Shown: in pieces, positions 1 through 11,535 of the stretch
Position numbering within the stretch: the stretch's first letter is position 1
Layout of the letters: every line of letters begins with the position of its first letter
Assembly (NCBI GenBank): GCA_033220425.1
Contig: CM065646.1
Span: 1,929,501-1,993,500, forward strand
Reading direction: 5' to 3'
Source: Lepraria neglecta
Lineage: Eukaryota > Ascomycota > Lecanoromycetes > Lecanorales > Stereocaulaceae
DNA length: 64,000 nucleotides
Notes under the pieces: generated by a model
Database searches by the model: none
What the model saw: only the letters and a program-made list of their open reading frames with translations
Told to the model about the DNA's origin: nothing
Translations under genes and position numbers: made by a program

Positions 1-1156
1 ACCACCACTGCCACCTGCAGCGCCATCTCCGCCGTCACTGTCATCACCTTCCTCGGCTTCTTCGGCGGCGGCGGCCTATCGCTAGTGCGTTCCTTGCCTA
101 CGTGGGCACATTGCCCACAACACGGCCTCACCCCATCACATCGAATCTTCTTGCCTCGGCAGCGATCGCATGCTACGGCTACTCTGTGCCAGGTATTGAT
201 GCCAGGTTTGGCTGCATGCCGTGGTAGAGTTGCAGGCTTAGGTGTATTCTCAATGTCGCCCTGAGCTTTCTTCTTGCTCGACCATGTTCCTGGTGCTCGG
301 AGCAGAGGTCGTCTTCCCCGTTATCTAGGGCATTTTTCCGTCTTTCGAGCGCTGCCTCGTTGATCCAGCGGCCTACTTTCTCGACTTCTAGTGCTGTGAC
401 ATCCATCCCACTTTCTTCTTTGAGCCGCCTGCGTAGTTGCGCTATGCGCTCTATTAGGATGCGGTATTGCTTGAATATATAGTCGACCTTCCTGTCCCAT
501 GTCCCTGCTCGCGCATCCTCTTCTCTTATCCAGCGCTAGACGCCTTCTGTGAAGTAGGGGATGTTGAGGGGGTCGTATTCTGCAAGCAGGAGAGTAGCGA
601 TGGGGAAGGAGACACCGGGCAGATATTGGAGCTCTTTGATGGCGTCGATGTAGTGGTGGCCGGGGCCGTAGATGGCGAAGGCGGAGTTGGGTTATGGGAT
701 TGGAGGCTAGGTCTTTAGCCGTGTTGGAAATCGTGCTTTCTTACCGGTAGCCTTGCTTTAGCCATATACGTTAGATGGGGGTGAGATAGGGTGAGATGAG
801 AGGAGAGGAGAGGAGAGGGGAGGGGAGTGGAGGGGAGGGAAGGATTGAGGCTACGGAATGGGCTAGTATGCTCACCGTCTCCATTCAGCAATTATCTGCA
901 GCTCAGCCTTCTCCATGAAGGGACATCCATCTTGTTTCCGCTGCTGCAGCGTCTCGGGGATTGTGCTGAGGCGGAAGTAGTCGAGGTTCTCGTAGTTGTT
1001 AAGGTTTGCTGTTCGGTAATTGTCGCAAAGGTCTCTGAGGTCTGAGTAGGTGATTTCGCTGAATGATCGCTCAGGCCCAAGGCCGAAGCTGTCGAGGGGC
1101 ATGTTGGGAGAGAGTACATGAGATATGGAGATATGGAGTCGAGCTGCGGGGAGCAA
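1..1156 (-). pseudogene. Decayed fungal protein with HhH-like domain followed by a Zn2Cys6 cluster, 3' end off the window
   Basis: I do not recognise a named gene. On the minus strand, an N-terminal part (1156 to about 873) reads SEITYSDLRDLCDNY...DYFRLSTIPETL...FMEKAEL. It ends at a GTGAGC donor near 874. A following exon (about 705-407) reads SAFAIYGPGHHYIDAIKEL then LPGVSFPIATLLLAEYDP, like an ascomycete domain with a helix-hairpin-helix-like GVGPATA core. Two lesions follow: an in-frame TAG near 536-538, where the family has an aromatic residue before RW, and a change of frame after about position 330. In the new frame a basic linker leads into a zinc binuclear cluster at about 50-165 (ACDRCRGKKIRCDGVRP, then CCGQC). 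The sixth expected cysteine is Arg (HVGKER). The frame change equals loss of one base, perhaps in the GGGG run near 320. Reading all parts as one protein is inference; the zinc cluster could be a separate gene with an upstream exon. Confidence 0.5.
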
Positions 1157-1910
1157 ACATAACCCCGGATTTTGGCAAGCGCGTTTGGAGACTCGTTGAC
1201 AACGTGGAAAGGTTTCGGCCCTGTCGGTCCTCGACTAAAGTACATCGTCACATATTTTTTCACCGTAAGATATACACTCAATTTGGAGGAGAAATGCACT
1301 CGAATTCTCAGATGCTGAACCCATCCTAATCTACAATGATTATTTCCCCAGTGGTGAAAAGTACACCCTCACCGAACTCCATTGGAGCTGAACAAGTCTC
1401 CAAGCTTGAAAATTTGCCAATCAAACAGACCGGATTGACAGCTAGAAGGACGTCCTACTAGCGAAGCTGATTGAGTCTTTCTAATCTTGTGCTTTCAAGC
1501 ACTGAAAGTCTCATTCACAGTCACTAATTACCTCCGGATCCGAGTCGTCTTTCTCTTGCGAGGCGAAGCTTTGCACAATTAGTGGTGAGGATTCATTAAT
1601 ATATATGTTTTGTGTGTGATTGGACACAAAATTAGAGATTGGAAGATTTCCCCGCTTCTCCAGTCCCCAAATTTGCGATGCGGGCAATGCTTTGACACGC
1701 TCGCGGATTGGAAAATAGTTTGGACGAGCGCCCACGAAGGTTCTCTCTGATAGCTTTAGCTATAGAAATTTAGACGTCTGAGTGGAATCGGGATATTAGT
1801 CATTAAGGCTCAACATTACTTTTCACCTCCATACGCCATATATATTCTAACCTACATTATGTCAACTCGACATCCTCACTCTCGTTCAAGATTCAACATG
1901 GGCTACGTGA
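1157..1910. other. Intergenic stretch, no supported gene
   Basis: Between the decayed zinc-cluster gene and the 3' end of the patatin-like gene. A 74-codon minus-strand open frame (1511-1735) has no recognisable domain, and I see no splice partner for it. The stretch should hold the promoter of the left gene and the 3' end of the right one. Confidence 0.5.
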
Positions 1911-4900
1911 TCACTGCGGCGCGGTGAACCCACTGATACGCTCCCAAGACGACCACCTAGGCATATGGATTTCTATGGCCCGCCGATCAGATCTCTCCTC
2001 GAACTCGATCTTGCTCGAGAAGTTATGGGCATCAAAGTCTGGCTCGAGATCATGTATCATCCATCCTTTTCCAGAAACACGATGGCAGACTCTGAAGGCG
2101 GGGCCTGCGCTGAGCAGATGTCTGAACTGATCACGCATCGCGGAACTGAGCCGGCAATGCAAGACTCCTGCACACTTCCCGTCTTTAAGACTTGTGAGTT
2201 CGAAATAGAAGAGCGCTGCTATTAATCGCTTCGCCACAACCCTGACATGTTTATGCGCGGATTTGTAGTCCTTGTTGAGGTATACCCCTGGTTCTTGCCG
2301 CAGATACAAGTCCTGATGCTTCAGCAATGGGATGGAATCGACATCATCGAGATTGGGCGGGCGTCCATGGAGGCCAATGTCGAGTCGGTGGCAAACGCTG
2401 GAGAGATGACTATCCCATTTTGTGGAAGAAACGAATTCGTCCAATTGCCGGTCACAGTCCAGGGTGCTCTGAACCATATCGAGTCCTACCGCAATTTTGC
2501 CTCTTAAGCCCTTTGGAATGAGCTTCTTTGCAGTCTTGAGACGCTTGCCTGCGGATTTTGTGGTGCCTCCCATGTCAGCTTGGATTCCCGTGCCAATCGA
2601 GAGCATGATGTCCGGCGGGGTCTTATCGCTCCATATTGCTCGTCGTTCCTCTTCTAGGATTTGGACTGGATTGTTGCGATTTAAAGCTCCGTCAATGTAC
2701 TGTTGCTTCGTCCTCTCATGGAAATACGGTTCAAATAAGTTGGAGCTGCCGAAGTACTCCGAGCTCTGAAATTCGTCAGCCCAAGGCCTGAATACAAACT
2801 TGGAGGAGGTTCCTACGCTTCCCATATCTTCAAATCATCCTTTGGGTCGTCTTCTCGTACCAAGTAGCCGGTATCTTAGACTTTTTAGCAGCAGCTCTTC
2901 AGAGATATGCTGCTCTCCTACCTTGCCCAGTTGAGTTCCTTGAATAATTCGAAAAAAGATACGGCCGCCGGCCACCGGGGACAGCCGCAACAACTCCCAC
3001 TTTGACCTTTTCGGTTGACGAGTAGCTGTTACCGAACAAGTAGCCCTGGCCAAACGCTTTCTGTAATGAACCGTCAATGCCCTCACTCTTGAAACGATGT
3101 GAATACAAAAGTTGCGCTCCATGTCGGAAGATGGGGACTTTGAGCCACTCGCGTTTCGAGAATGCTGCACTGCTGAGACTCTCGAATTCATGCATCGCTT
3201 TCTCTACAGTCCAATTCATCTTGAACAGACCCAATGCTACGATGCCGCCTGTAATCTCATTAGCTCTGACCTGAAGTTTCTTGAAACCATAATCACTAAC
3301 CAGTGCTTGTTCCGATCACTAAGTCAAAGAGTTCTTGAACTGGAATTCCGTACCCAACTTCGGCCACCACCCTCTTAAGTATGCTAAGTTCTAGTATACC
3401 GCGGATGCCGCCACTATAGTTGATCAGTACCATAACCAACAACATCTTATCTGGTGACTTACCCGTCTAAAGACAAAAGTCTGACGCCGGCGGAAGGCGG
3501 TTTGACCCTACTCTGCCAAGGCTTTCCATTCTTGAACTGGCAGCCTAGCGGGCAGCGCTGGAGAAACAGCGTGGACTGGCTTCGACTGTTGCTATAGCTG
3601 AATCTCATAGCGCAATCCTCACAAATCGTATGCTGTACTTGTTCGCAAGGGAGGATAAAGACGGGACATTGTGAAAGGCAGGTGAAGCAAGTCCTGTTGC
3701 TGCTCACATTGGTCACCCCACTAGCCTTGGCGACCAGCGAGATCGCAGTCTCGACCTCACCGCCTTCGCGCAATAGTCGAGTGAGCTCCGCGTATAAGGC
3801 TAATATTACCTCCTCGGGCTTGAAGGAACACTGGAATTCGCCTACGAGAAGGGATGGCACCAGGGATTGCCTATGCCATTTTCCGTAGAAGAATTGGTGC
3901 CCCTTTTCATGTCCTACCCAGTAGTTTTCGCATCGTGCTTTTTCGCTCTTTGCTTCGCAGCGCCAGGACGTATCGCGAAATCTCTCAAGGGCTTGCCGGC
4001 AATCGCTGAGATATGAATCAATCATCATTTCTTGGGCTAAGCGTTCAGCAATGTTAGACATCCATACTAGCAAGGGTGGAGTAATGGAGGGATTGACTAA
4101 CCCTCTGGCGAACTATTCTTGGGTATCTGGGAAGCCATGCAACATGCAACGAACGGAGTGAGGCGATCAACAAGCGCGGTCTCCTGCACCACTTTGGAAC
4201 TGTCGCCGGCCTCCTCTTTCTCTTTGAGCTTGACTAGCAATCCCACCAGGTGCTCGCGAAATTTCGAGGGTCGCGCCGCGTCCTTGCTCGCCAAGTAGTG
4301 GAAGTCAATTGAGCTTGTAAGATCCTTGGTCAATCGACTAAAAGCATGCTCCAAGTACATGACAAAACTCGGAACAGCGAGATTCATGTTCACTTGTATC
4401 TTCTTTTTTCGAACCTGTGCCGATATTGCCCGCACCTCGCTGTAAAGCTTTTGGTATTGCGTTGCAGTTGTGTGCGTTGTCGTGGAGGTGAGACTCGGGA
4501 CGCAGATGATACGAAATGAGTCATAGTAACATAGGATAAGATCTTCAGCTGCATTGAGTATCTTGCCTCGTAGTCGCCATACCTCTCGGAGCTCTGCGAA
4601 TGACGTAGAGAGCTCGAGATGCGCGAGTAGAGTCTTTGTAGCGTAATCGATGTCCAACCACTTCTCGTCTGAGGATGGTACATCTTTGTTGACCACAATG
4701 AGTAGACCGGGCCTTACTCGTTGGTTGACGGTCCGCTCATGACCAGCTGCAGCCCATTGGAAGAGATGCATAAGCTCAGCTTCAGTTGCCCTAGACCCAA
4801 GTTGTAGCCCCGTGGGAATAAGGATAGGATTGGGGTGCTATATACACCGGGGATTGTTCGTGATATAGCAAACAACATCTGAGAAGGTATACAAGAGTCT

Positions 4901-6082
4901 GGGGTAGAGGTCTCTCACAATGGACGTCCGAGACCCGGCGTCAATCACAACTTTGTCAGCCAAGCCTCCTGACGGAATTACTGTAGTCCTGGCCCACTGC
5001 AACTTCAAGGTACGAGTTGCAGTTGATTTGTGGTCCTTCAATGCTTCACGGAAAGCCGAATTAGACAAAGAAGGATTTCCGCGCAAAGTGAGACGCTCGA
5101 AGGGCTGTCTGGGTGAAGTCGAGGTAACATCCTCCTCGGTTGCCCGAATTGCTGCCGAGACACCCGCACCACGAAGTCCTTCGCAATCTGCATCCACATT
5201 TAGTATCTCAGCGGCCCTCACATGATGAGACATACCAGCATAGAACAAAGGCACTTCGGTATTGATCGTCTTAGGATCACAATACAGGTGCACGTCTCCA
5301 CTCGTTGATTTATGCCTATCGACATGATTTCCTGGTATGGGCACTTGATCGGTGATATTGAGAGCCGCGTTACGAACCAATGCTCTTATCAAGGTACTTT
5401 TGCGCCCCCTGTGTCTCCGAACAAGGACACCAGGCTCGGGTATTGCTCAAAGTTCCCCTCATCATATCTTAGGGCTTGCCCCTGCTCGATGAGGTATTGT
5501 AGTCTTCGATACACATAGAGGTGTGGACTGTCCTGCTGGTTTGGAACACCAAACCAAGTGGACCAGATATCACCTCTGTGTAGTAGCGCTTGCTCTTCCG
5601 GGCTTGTCTTGGAGAAAAGAAGGTAATGTATCCAGACATATTCGACAAAATCGGAGGGTGGTTTGCATGTATCGAATCCAGGCATGGGTACGTGGAAGGC
5701 TGCATCCTTCCAACAGGATTTGTGATAGGGTCTCCCTCCACAGCCTGGACAGATACACAGTGAAGAGACGCCGCCTTCCTTGCGACAATGCGAGCACACC
5801 AGCGGAATACCCATGATCTTGCTTGCTTGATAGATCCTGTGCATGATCAGCGCTGCGGAGCACAGGAAGAGTACGGTCTGACGCCACATACAGATCTGGA
5901 GGTAGTGCATCGAAGACTTGATCATCGATATCGCGGGGAGGCTGATCATCGACGTGTTCCTCATCCTCTGCCTCCTCAATCGTTGCCCCAAGAGCTTCAT
6001 CGATATTTCTTCCTTCTGCCTCGTCCTCTTCATTTACAGACATCTTGCCCAGGCTATGGTCGAGGTCCGGCGATGCACTCAT
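1911..6082 (-). CDS. Patatin-like phospholipase with N-terminal P-loop NTPase region (FabD/lysophospholipase-like), with frame lesions
   Basis: Multi-exon minus-strand gene of the ascomycete FabD/lysophospholipase-like type. Exons I place: 6082-5892, 5836-4848, 4790-4102, 4066-3463, 3413-3301, 3248-2922, 2874-2817, 2763-1911. Order: acidic N-terminus (MSASPDLDHS); Cys/His cluster (CSHCRKEGG...CPGCGG); P-loop FGDTGGAK then STLIRALVRN; STSGDVHLYCDP and a DCEGL box; RING-like Cys cluster (CFTCLSQC...CEDC...CPLGC); patatin domain. Patatin motifs are intact: SLDGGGIRGI oxyanion loop, GTSTGG nucleophile elbow (spliced at 3301/3248) and IDGALNRNNP with the catalytic Asp. Expected activity is lipid acyl hydrolysis, with the NTPase part as a likely switch. 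Odd: one base is missing in the P-loop (AAAA run at about 5397-5400), and the last intron shows a second frame problem (see findings). It may be a pseudogene or carry sequence errors. Confidence 0.75.
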
Positions 6083-7601
6083 GGTGCCTGAGGACCGATG
6101 TGAAAGCGTTGGATTCGTATGAAAGCGAGTGAAGATACAGAAACAAAGCGCTGAGTGCAAGGGAGATGGATCACAACTTCGCAAAGACTGTGTGTCATTC
6201 AGGATAACCAGAAGATATGTGACAGCCTTATGCTGCCTTAGTGGGGCTGTTATCTGTGACCTGGGCGCTAGCCCATCGGGGCACCACCATACCAAATCAC
6301 TTATATGCGGCCACAGTACTGTGGCTGCATCTTAGCGTTCAGCTCGATCTTCGATTGATCACAATTTGCCTTGGTACCAACTTATTTTTGCAACTCTATC
6401 AGTAAAACCATCCACAGTATTCACTCACATACATGAATTAGTCGAGATTCCAAACTAGTAAGGAACTCATCAGGTGGGTAAGTATCATCACATTCATGTC
6501 GCTACCTAGGTTTGAACATTCGAATCGTCAGAAGGCGGGAAGAGACCCGTGAAGGCTGCCAGTGCACTAGGACCCGCTCTAAGGCTTCTGTGGGGGGAAA
6601 TCCACGATAGGCAGGGGCGGCCTGAACGAGGAACGCCAGCTCAGCCTTAGAAAGGGCGGGACTAGCGAGATAGCATATGACAGGTAGGGAATTGACAGGG
6701 GTATGACACCGCCATACTTTGTTGGAGCTAGGTATTCCAGTAGTTAAGCGAAACACAACGGAATACGAGATGGAGCCGCAGCTTGTGTCATAAGGCCGCG
6801 GAAAATAATGAGAGCGCTTTCATGAGGAAGGATCCAGGAGTACGAGGATAAGGTAGCTCGTTAAGTACCTTCAGAATGACGCGGCCAGGCTCAGCGGATG
6901 GGGAGGGCCCGCGTACAGGCCGCCCAATGCCGGGAGCTATCCCCACGACTCCAGGCTAGCCTGGGTCATATTTGTTCATTGGGTACGCGGTAGAGAGTTC
7001 GAAATCTTGTACAATGTCATTGCTATTTTACCGAAGGATGAATTTTCAATTTGTCAGCTGCACTCTCAACTCTAAAGTATCACAAATCATTCCTATTTGT
7101 ACCTGGCGTCCGAAGCACTGGAGGCTCAATTTTCTCTTCACTCCTACGGCTCAGCACCGCCAATCTACGTCTAATTGCTTTCTCCTCTTATGATATGCCA
7201 GCCCGAAACGTGGACAGCTCTGAACCCTACTCTTTATCAGCCAAGGACCTTTGACAGATGATGAGAGAATGACCTACGCGTCCCCAGATGTCAAGCTGCT
7301 CTTTCGCGCTGTTCCACATATTAAAGAGTCAAGCTCTTCGGCGCATTAGAGATGACTTTTCAGATCAAGATGAAGCTTGCCTAGCGTTCCTGGCTGATTC
7401 CTCAAATGTTGCGTTGACCGATGCAGCCGCCGAACTGCGGATACGACAGCTCCATTATAGCATTCTCGGGAAACAATGACTTATTAGAGTCGAGTGAAAG
7501 CCTTTGGAGCCGAACGTATATTCCTTGCCATGGTTGGAGGCGTCTTCATGGTCCAGTGAATCGTAGGATACAGTCACGAGTGTTGAGGGATTTGCCATAA
7601 A
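6083..7601. other. Intergenic stretch with no supported gene
   Basis: About 1.5 kb between two minus-strand genes. Short open frames at 6502-6756 (minus) and 7288-7479 (plus) show no domain, signal peptide or convincing splice partner. The part next to 6083 is the expected promoter of the patatin-like gene. I see no repeat or RIP bias here. Confidence 0.45.
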
Positions 7602-8484
7602 TTACCTCCTGGACCCAGCCGTGTGAGGCCGAAGGTTTGCACAGTACTTTTCATTTCGCACAGCTCTCAGCCGCGTGTCAAGCTCGTTTTCCTTTACCAT
7701 TGCCTCCCACATGTACAGATCTCCATTCTTCATCTTTGCCACTTGCCTCGCCGATCGTATATTGAAAAGATAGTAGGGTTCCGTTCTGGCTATGCTTAGG
7801 TCTACAAGAAGCCCCGCCTTGTAATTCCTTGACCGAACATCTCCCGGGTATATGCCACAACGTCGCATCTTTTTCAGGTCCCGCAGCATCTTATCTGCAG
7901 CTTTTCCAGTCAGGGGGGTGTCTTTATGGATCAAATCTTTCACAATGGCTCGGAAAGGCTGTCGCTGGGAGACAGGCTTGGAGTACTCGTCACCCGGTCG
8001 GTCCCAATCCGATACATGGAATTTGCGCTTCAGCTGCTCTTCGACTGAGGCTGGAAGAGTGATGTAACCGTGACAGCGGACCGCAACCTTTCCATTCAGA
8101 TTCTTATCTTGGAGCCGCCCATAAGCGCGGCATTCGTTATAGAATGGATCCGAGTGGGCCTGTAGAATGTCGTCGGTAACCAGATCGTTCTCTTTGCCCA
8201 CTAGCCCTGCTCGCTGCTCCTCAAAGTCATAAAATTTGAACTATGGCATCAATACCTCTTCAGCAGCGCTCAGATTAGGGGCTTGGTAAGAATGATGCCC
8301 ATACCATCTTTAATGCATATGCGGTAGACTCTATAGCGGCTTCGAAAACGTGCGCATGGCCTTCAGAGTCCTTATCGCTGAGAAGACGGCGGAATGTGAC
8401 GGCTGGCTTAGGATCATCAAACGGACGAAGCTTAGGACCTTCGCATTGAGGAAGAGGCTCATTGTACTGAGGGGTTGTAACCAT
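7602..8484 (-). CDS. FTA2-type kinetochore Sim4 complex subunit domain protein
   Basis: Two exons, 8484-8305 and 8240-7602, joined by a 64-base GT...AG intron, give 272 residues. The join reads AYALKM then FKFYDFEEQR, as in the fungal FTA2 family. Family landmarks: VGKENDLVTDDIL, DPFYNECRAYGRL, VAVRCHGYITLP, SDWDRPGDEYSKP, PFRAIVKDLI, then MLRDLKKMRRCGIYPGDVRSRNYKAGLLVD. The last block looks like a protein-kinase-like catalytic-loop relic (GDVRSRNY), in line with the atypical kinase-like fold often noted for these domains. Fta2 itself is a centromere protein of the Sim4 complex in fission yeast. The many paralogues in filamentous fungi are mostly accessory genes, so a true kinetochore role is not shown here. 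The start at 8484 is the first ATG of the frame. No lesions seen. Confidence 0.8.
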
Positions 8485-9286
8485 GTTTCACTTTTTTCGT
8501 TCTGAGATATCAAACTAAATTTAGGAGCTCGATCGTGAAGACTGCTCGAGTGGGCGAATTAGCAGTTATGAAAAGCCAGAGGTTGAGGAACCTGACACAC
8601 GAATGCATGGTCTTAGCGCTCTGGGCTGCCCCTCTCGCCTATGCACATATGCAGCTTGGCCTCGATGGAATTGGCGTGTGTCCGTCTAGATACGGCCAGT
8701 TAGCATGACATGCAGCGCTTATCGCAATTAGGGCCCCTCGGGGTATGCAAGTACCTCCCCTCGAGTACCCACGAAGCACCAATAACGACCCGACCCGCCC
8801 CTACCTAGTCCCCAAGAATACGCCGAGATGTTCCATTTGTGGGCTCTTTCTTTGTGCATTTCTAATTTTCTATTTCCTATTTTCCCCTCACCTGTTGCCC
8901 CGCCGCCCTCGTCTTCACTGGATCACGCAGTATGCATCTGGCTATCGAGTCAGTGACAAGTAATGCTATTGCGAGCATGAGCGGCGTCAACCTCTTGGAT
9001 GTGGTTGCCCCACAACCTAAGAATAGAAACACCCACACACCTTTTCTTCTTCATGCGTCGCTCCTCCAAAGACTACGCCCCAGAGCTGACCCACTCTCTG
9101 CAGGTTGCCCTCTTGTTATTTGATGATGCAGCAGGCATATATAGAGTGCAACCATTTCTCTGCGAATTGAAGGTTGAACATCTAGCAATTCTATATTCCA
9201 TGATTGGTTGCTACAGAAGCTGATCGTATGTTAGATGTGCTCCGGGAAAACATCGTTTATCTCTGCTACCATTCACTGACATAGCC
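8485..9286. other. Divergent intergenic region
   Basis: About 800 bases between the minus-strand FTA2-type gene and the plus-strand gene at 9287. It should contain both promoters. Short open frames here (8745-8963, 8999-9223) have no recognisable features. A pyrimidine-rich stretch lies near 8845-8910. Confidence 0.45.
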
Positions 9287-10579
9287 ATGGAGATTCTTAA
9301 GCAACCTCTCTTAGACTATCTCCGGGTCAAAAATCCTATCGTCTTTCGCGAAAAATGTCTGAGCGGAGGAAATACATTGTCTAAGGGTAATAATTATCTC
9401 ATACCCGGACGAATTGACAAGTGGGAGGATTTTGATTATGATTCGCTTCAATCAGTATACGATGGAGCACTGTATCGAGTCCTGAAGCGCGAATTTTCAT
9501 ACAACGATTTCTCGACCATCCCACGAGTACCCTTTCGCGAGCTGTCGGATGAAGATTCCTTGGATACTCTGCTCACAAAGTGGAATCAATCCGTGGTTTC
9601 CGAAGCACTATCGTTGGCTCAGGGTTGCCTCTACAAGCCACAAACCAACAAAAACGTATACATGGCGAGAGGTGGTCAGGCCAGAATCCCTGAGAAGTAT
9701 CGCCCGGACTGGGCTGGCATCCAGGCCAAGACTCTCCATGCCAACGAGGACGGGGATGCTAGCAAGTCGAAGAACATCCTACCAGGAGACACTAAAGTCA
9801 GTAAGAAATGGTCAAGCCGCGACATCGTGCCTGGTCTAGTACAAGCAGAACACACGTCGGGAGACTGGCTTCGACCTTTGAACCAACTCTACACATATTG
9901 CGTCAAAGCTAACGCGCGATATGGATACATCATTACCGACCAAGAGCTTGTCGTCATACGGATCCGCCCAATCCTAGAATCGGAGGACTCCCAATCGACC
10001 AATGACTCTCAAGAAACCTGGCAAGATTTCGCATTAGCGCAGGACGACACCCCAACATTACAGACCAGCTTCCAAGGGACCGCCCACTTTCCGGAGAACG
10101 ATGAAGGCAATGGTTCAACAATGTCCTCTCCGACACTCAAAAAAATGAGAGATCATGGCAGATTAGAATATAAAGCCATCCCATGGAGCAACGCCAGGAG
10201 CAGAGATCCGCGACGCTGTGACGACCTGACCGTCAATTTGGCCCTATGGTGGCTGCACATCATGGCCTCAGTGAGCAGCAACATCAAAGAGCATTATGCT
10301 CCTCTCAAGGAGGTTGCACAGCCGACGTTCTTTGTAGAAGAAAACTCCAGCTTCGTCCTCTCGGAGACCTCAGAAAATACGCGCCCCAAACTTCCCATCA
10401 GATCTCGCAAGCGCAGCTGCTCTCTTCTATCCGGTGAGGGAACGGCATCCGACGGCTCCAGCAATGACTATCCTGTCGATGGCGACAGACCAAGGTGGGG
10501 TAAAAAGCGCCTCAGGGCTGGTGATGAGGGTAACGAGAATAAAAGACAGACACGTTCGATGGTGGTGTTGCAGAATTGA
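9287..10579 (+). CDS. Hypothetical fungal protein with PD-(D/E)XK nuclease-like motif
   Basis: Intact single-exon frame of 430 residues starting at ATG 9287. I do not recognise a named gene. Residues 140-170 contain a PD pair (RPDWAG, D141) followed by GDTK (D168, K170) after a short linker, and a Q in NQLYTYC about 30 residues on. That order and spacing resemble the PD-(D/E)XK nuclease core and the nuclease-like modules found in fungal accessory proteins. YGYIITDQELVVIRI (about 212-227) would be a following strand pair. The C-terminus is basic and low-complexity (RSRKRS; GKKRLRAGDEGNENKRQTR), plausible as a nuclear localisation signal. Neighbours are other accessory fungal genes. The nuclease reading is inference from a few motif residues; the existence of the gene is well supported by length and codon composition. 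Confidence 0.65.
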   Translation: MEILKQPLLDYLRVKNPIVFREKCLSGGNTLSKGNNYLIPGRIDKWEDFDYDSLQSVYDGALYRVLKREFSYNDFSTIPRVPFRELSDEDSLDTLLTKWNQSVVSEALSLAQGCLYKPQTNKNVYMARGGQARIPEKYRPDWAGIQAKTLHANEDGDASKSKNILPGDTKVSKKWSSRDIVPGLVQAEHTSGDWLRPLNQLYTYCVKANARYGYIITDQELVVIRIRPILESEDSQSTNDSQETWQDFALAQDDTPTLQTSFQGTAHFPENDEGNGSTMSSPTLKKMRDHGRLEYKAIPWSNARSRDPRRCDDLTVNLALWWLHIMASVSSNIKEHYAPLKEVAQPTFFVEENSSFVLSETSENTRPKLPIRSRKRSCSLLSGEGTASDGSSNDYPVDGDRPRWGKKRLRAGDEGNENKRQTRSMVVLQN

Positions 10580-11370
10580 GCTCGTCCTTACGCAGCATGT
10601 ACGGATCCGAACCGGCTGGTCCGACGCATTCATTGCTTCATTAAGATCGTTCTGTTGCTATTTTGGAACATCTTTGTGAATCTGGGAGATCTATTACGAG
10701 GCGCCAAGAGCGTTTGACGATTTACAAAAGCGGGAGGGTATGAGACTGAACGGGATGATCAGGAAGCGAGGGACTATCACGAACGAAACGCAGCGGTTCG
10801 GGATCTTGTTCCCATGTATTAGATTCTTTATTTCTGCGATATTGAATTTATGTTGCTTGGTTTTCATGTCTGCGTATCGTTAGCGACGGGCAACAAATGG
10901 ATCTGCTTGGTCTTGGTTTCTCAACGCAACATTACTTAAGCCATCTTTCTCCGTCATAGTATCCTAGAACTTGCCTTTTTCGTCTTTGCACGGACGCCCA
11001 AAACCACGCGAACATCTTGACCAGGAAAACTCTTAGGAGCAATCCTTCCCATGAGCCTCCCTCTGCACCTGGAACGAGAACCAAAAATTTACTAATAGAA
11101 TTGCGTATCACGACTGTGATGATGCCATTTTTCATTTGCAATCCTGTTGCAAATGTCCATTTCCAAACGTTGGAGAGACAGTCAAGAGGCCTCGAAACAG
11201 GTCTTCGTCTCAAAATAACGGGAACAAGAGGCAGAGCTTCCTGAGCAGAGCAGGCTTAAACGGGAAACTTCCCTATATAAGGTCGTCCACTGACCTGTGT
11301 ATTCTTTCAAATCTCACCTCCAAGAGAAACAAAACTCGTCAAGCGCCAACCTCCGGCCGGGGCCTGGGCT
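10580..11370. other. Intergenic stretch, no supported gene
   Basis: About 0.8 kb without a convincing frame on either strand. A TATA-like CCTATATAAGG lies at about 11270, followed by a pyrimidine/CAA-rich leader typical of fungal core promoters. It could serve the small frame at 11371. Confidence 0.4.
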
Positions 11371-11535
11371 ATGGTCGCCATGAATGATCAAGACTGGGAC
11401 GACACAGTCAATGCGTGGGGGGATCCCGCCTATTCACTTTCCACTACACAACGATCATCCGCTAGCCGCTGCTGCTGGATATGCGGCGGCTGCCGCGAAA
11501 GAGGTGGTACCGGATGGGAGGAGGAATGGGGGTGA
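11371..11535 (+). CDS. Possible 54-residue protein with a CxxC-containing Cys cluster
   Basis: A short frame beginning MVAMNDQDWDDTVNAWGDP (ATG 11371; a second in-frame ATG at 11380) and ending at TGA 11533. It contains a cysteine cluster CCWICGGC and an acidic, Trp-rich tail. Support is the upstream TATA-like CCTATATAAGG about 100 bases before and a CAA-rich leader. There is no recognisable family. It could equally be the first exon of a longer, spliced gene or chance. Low confidence. Confidence 0.22.
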   Translation: MVAMNDQDWDDTVNAWGDPAYSLSTTQRSSASRCCWICGGCRERGGTGWEEEWG

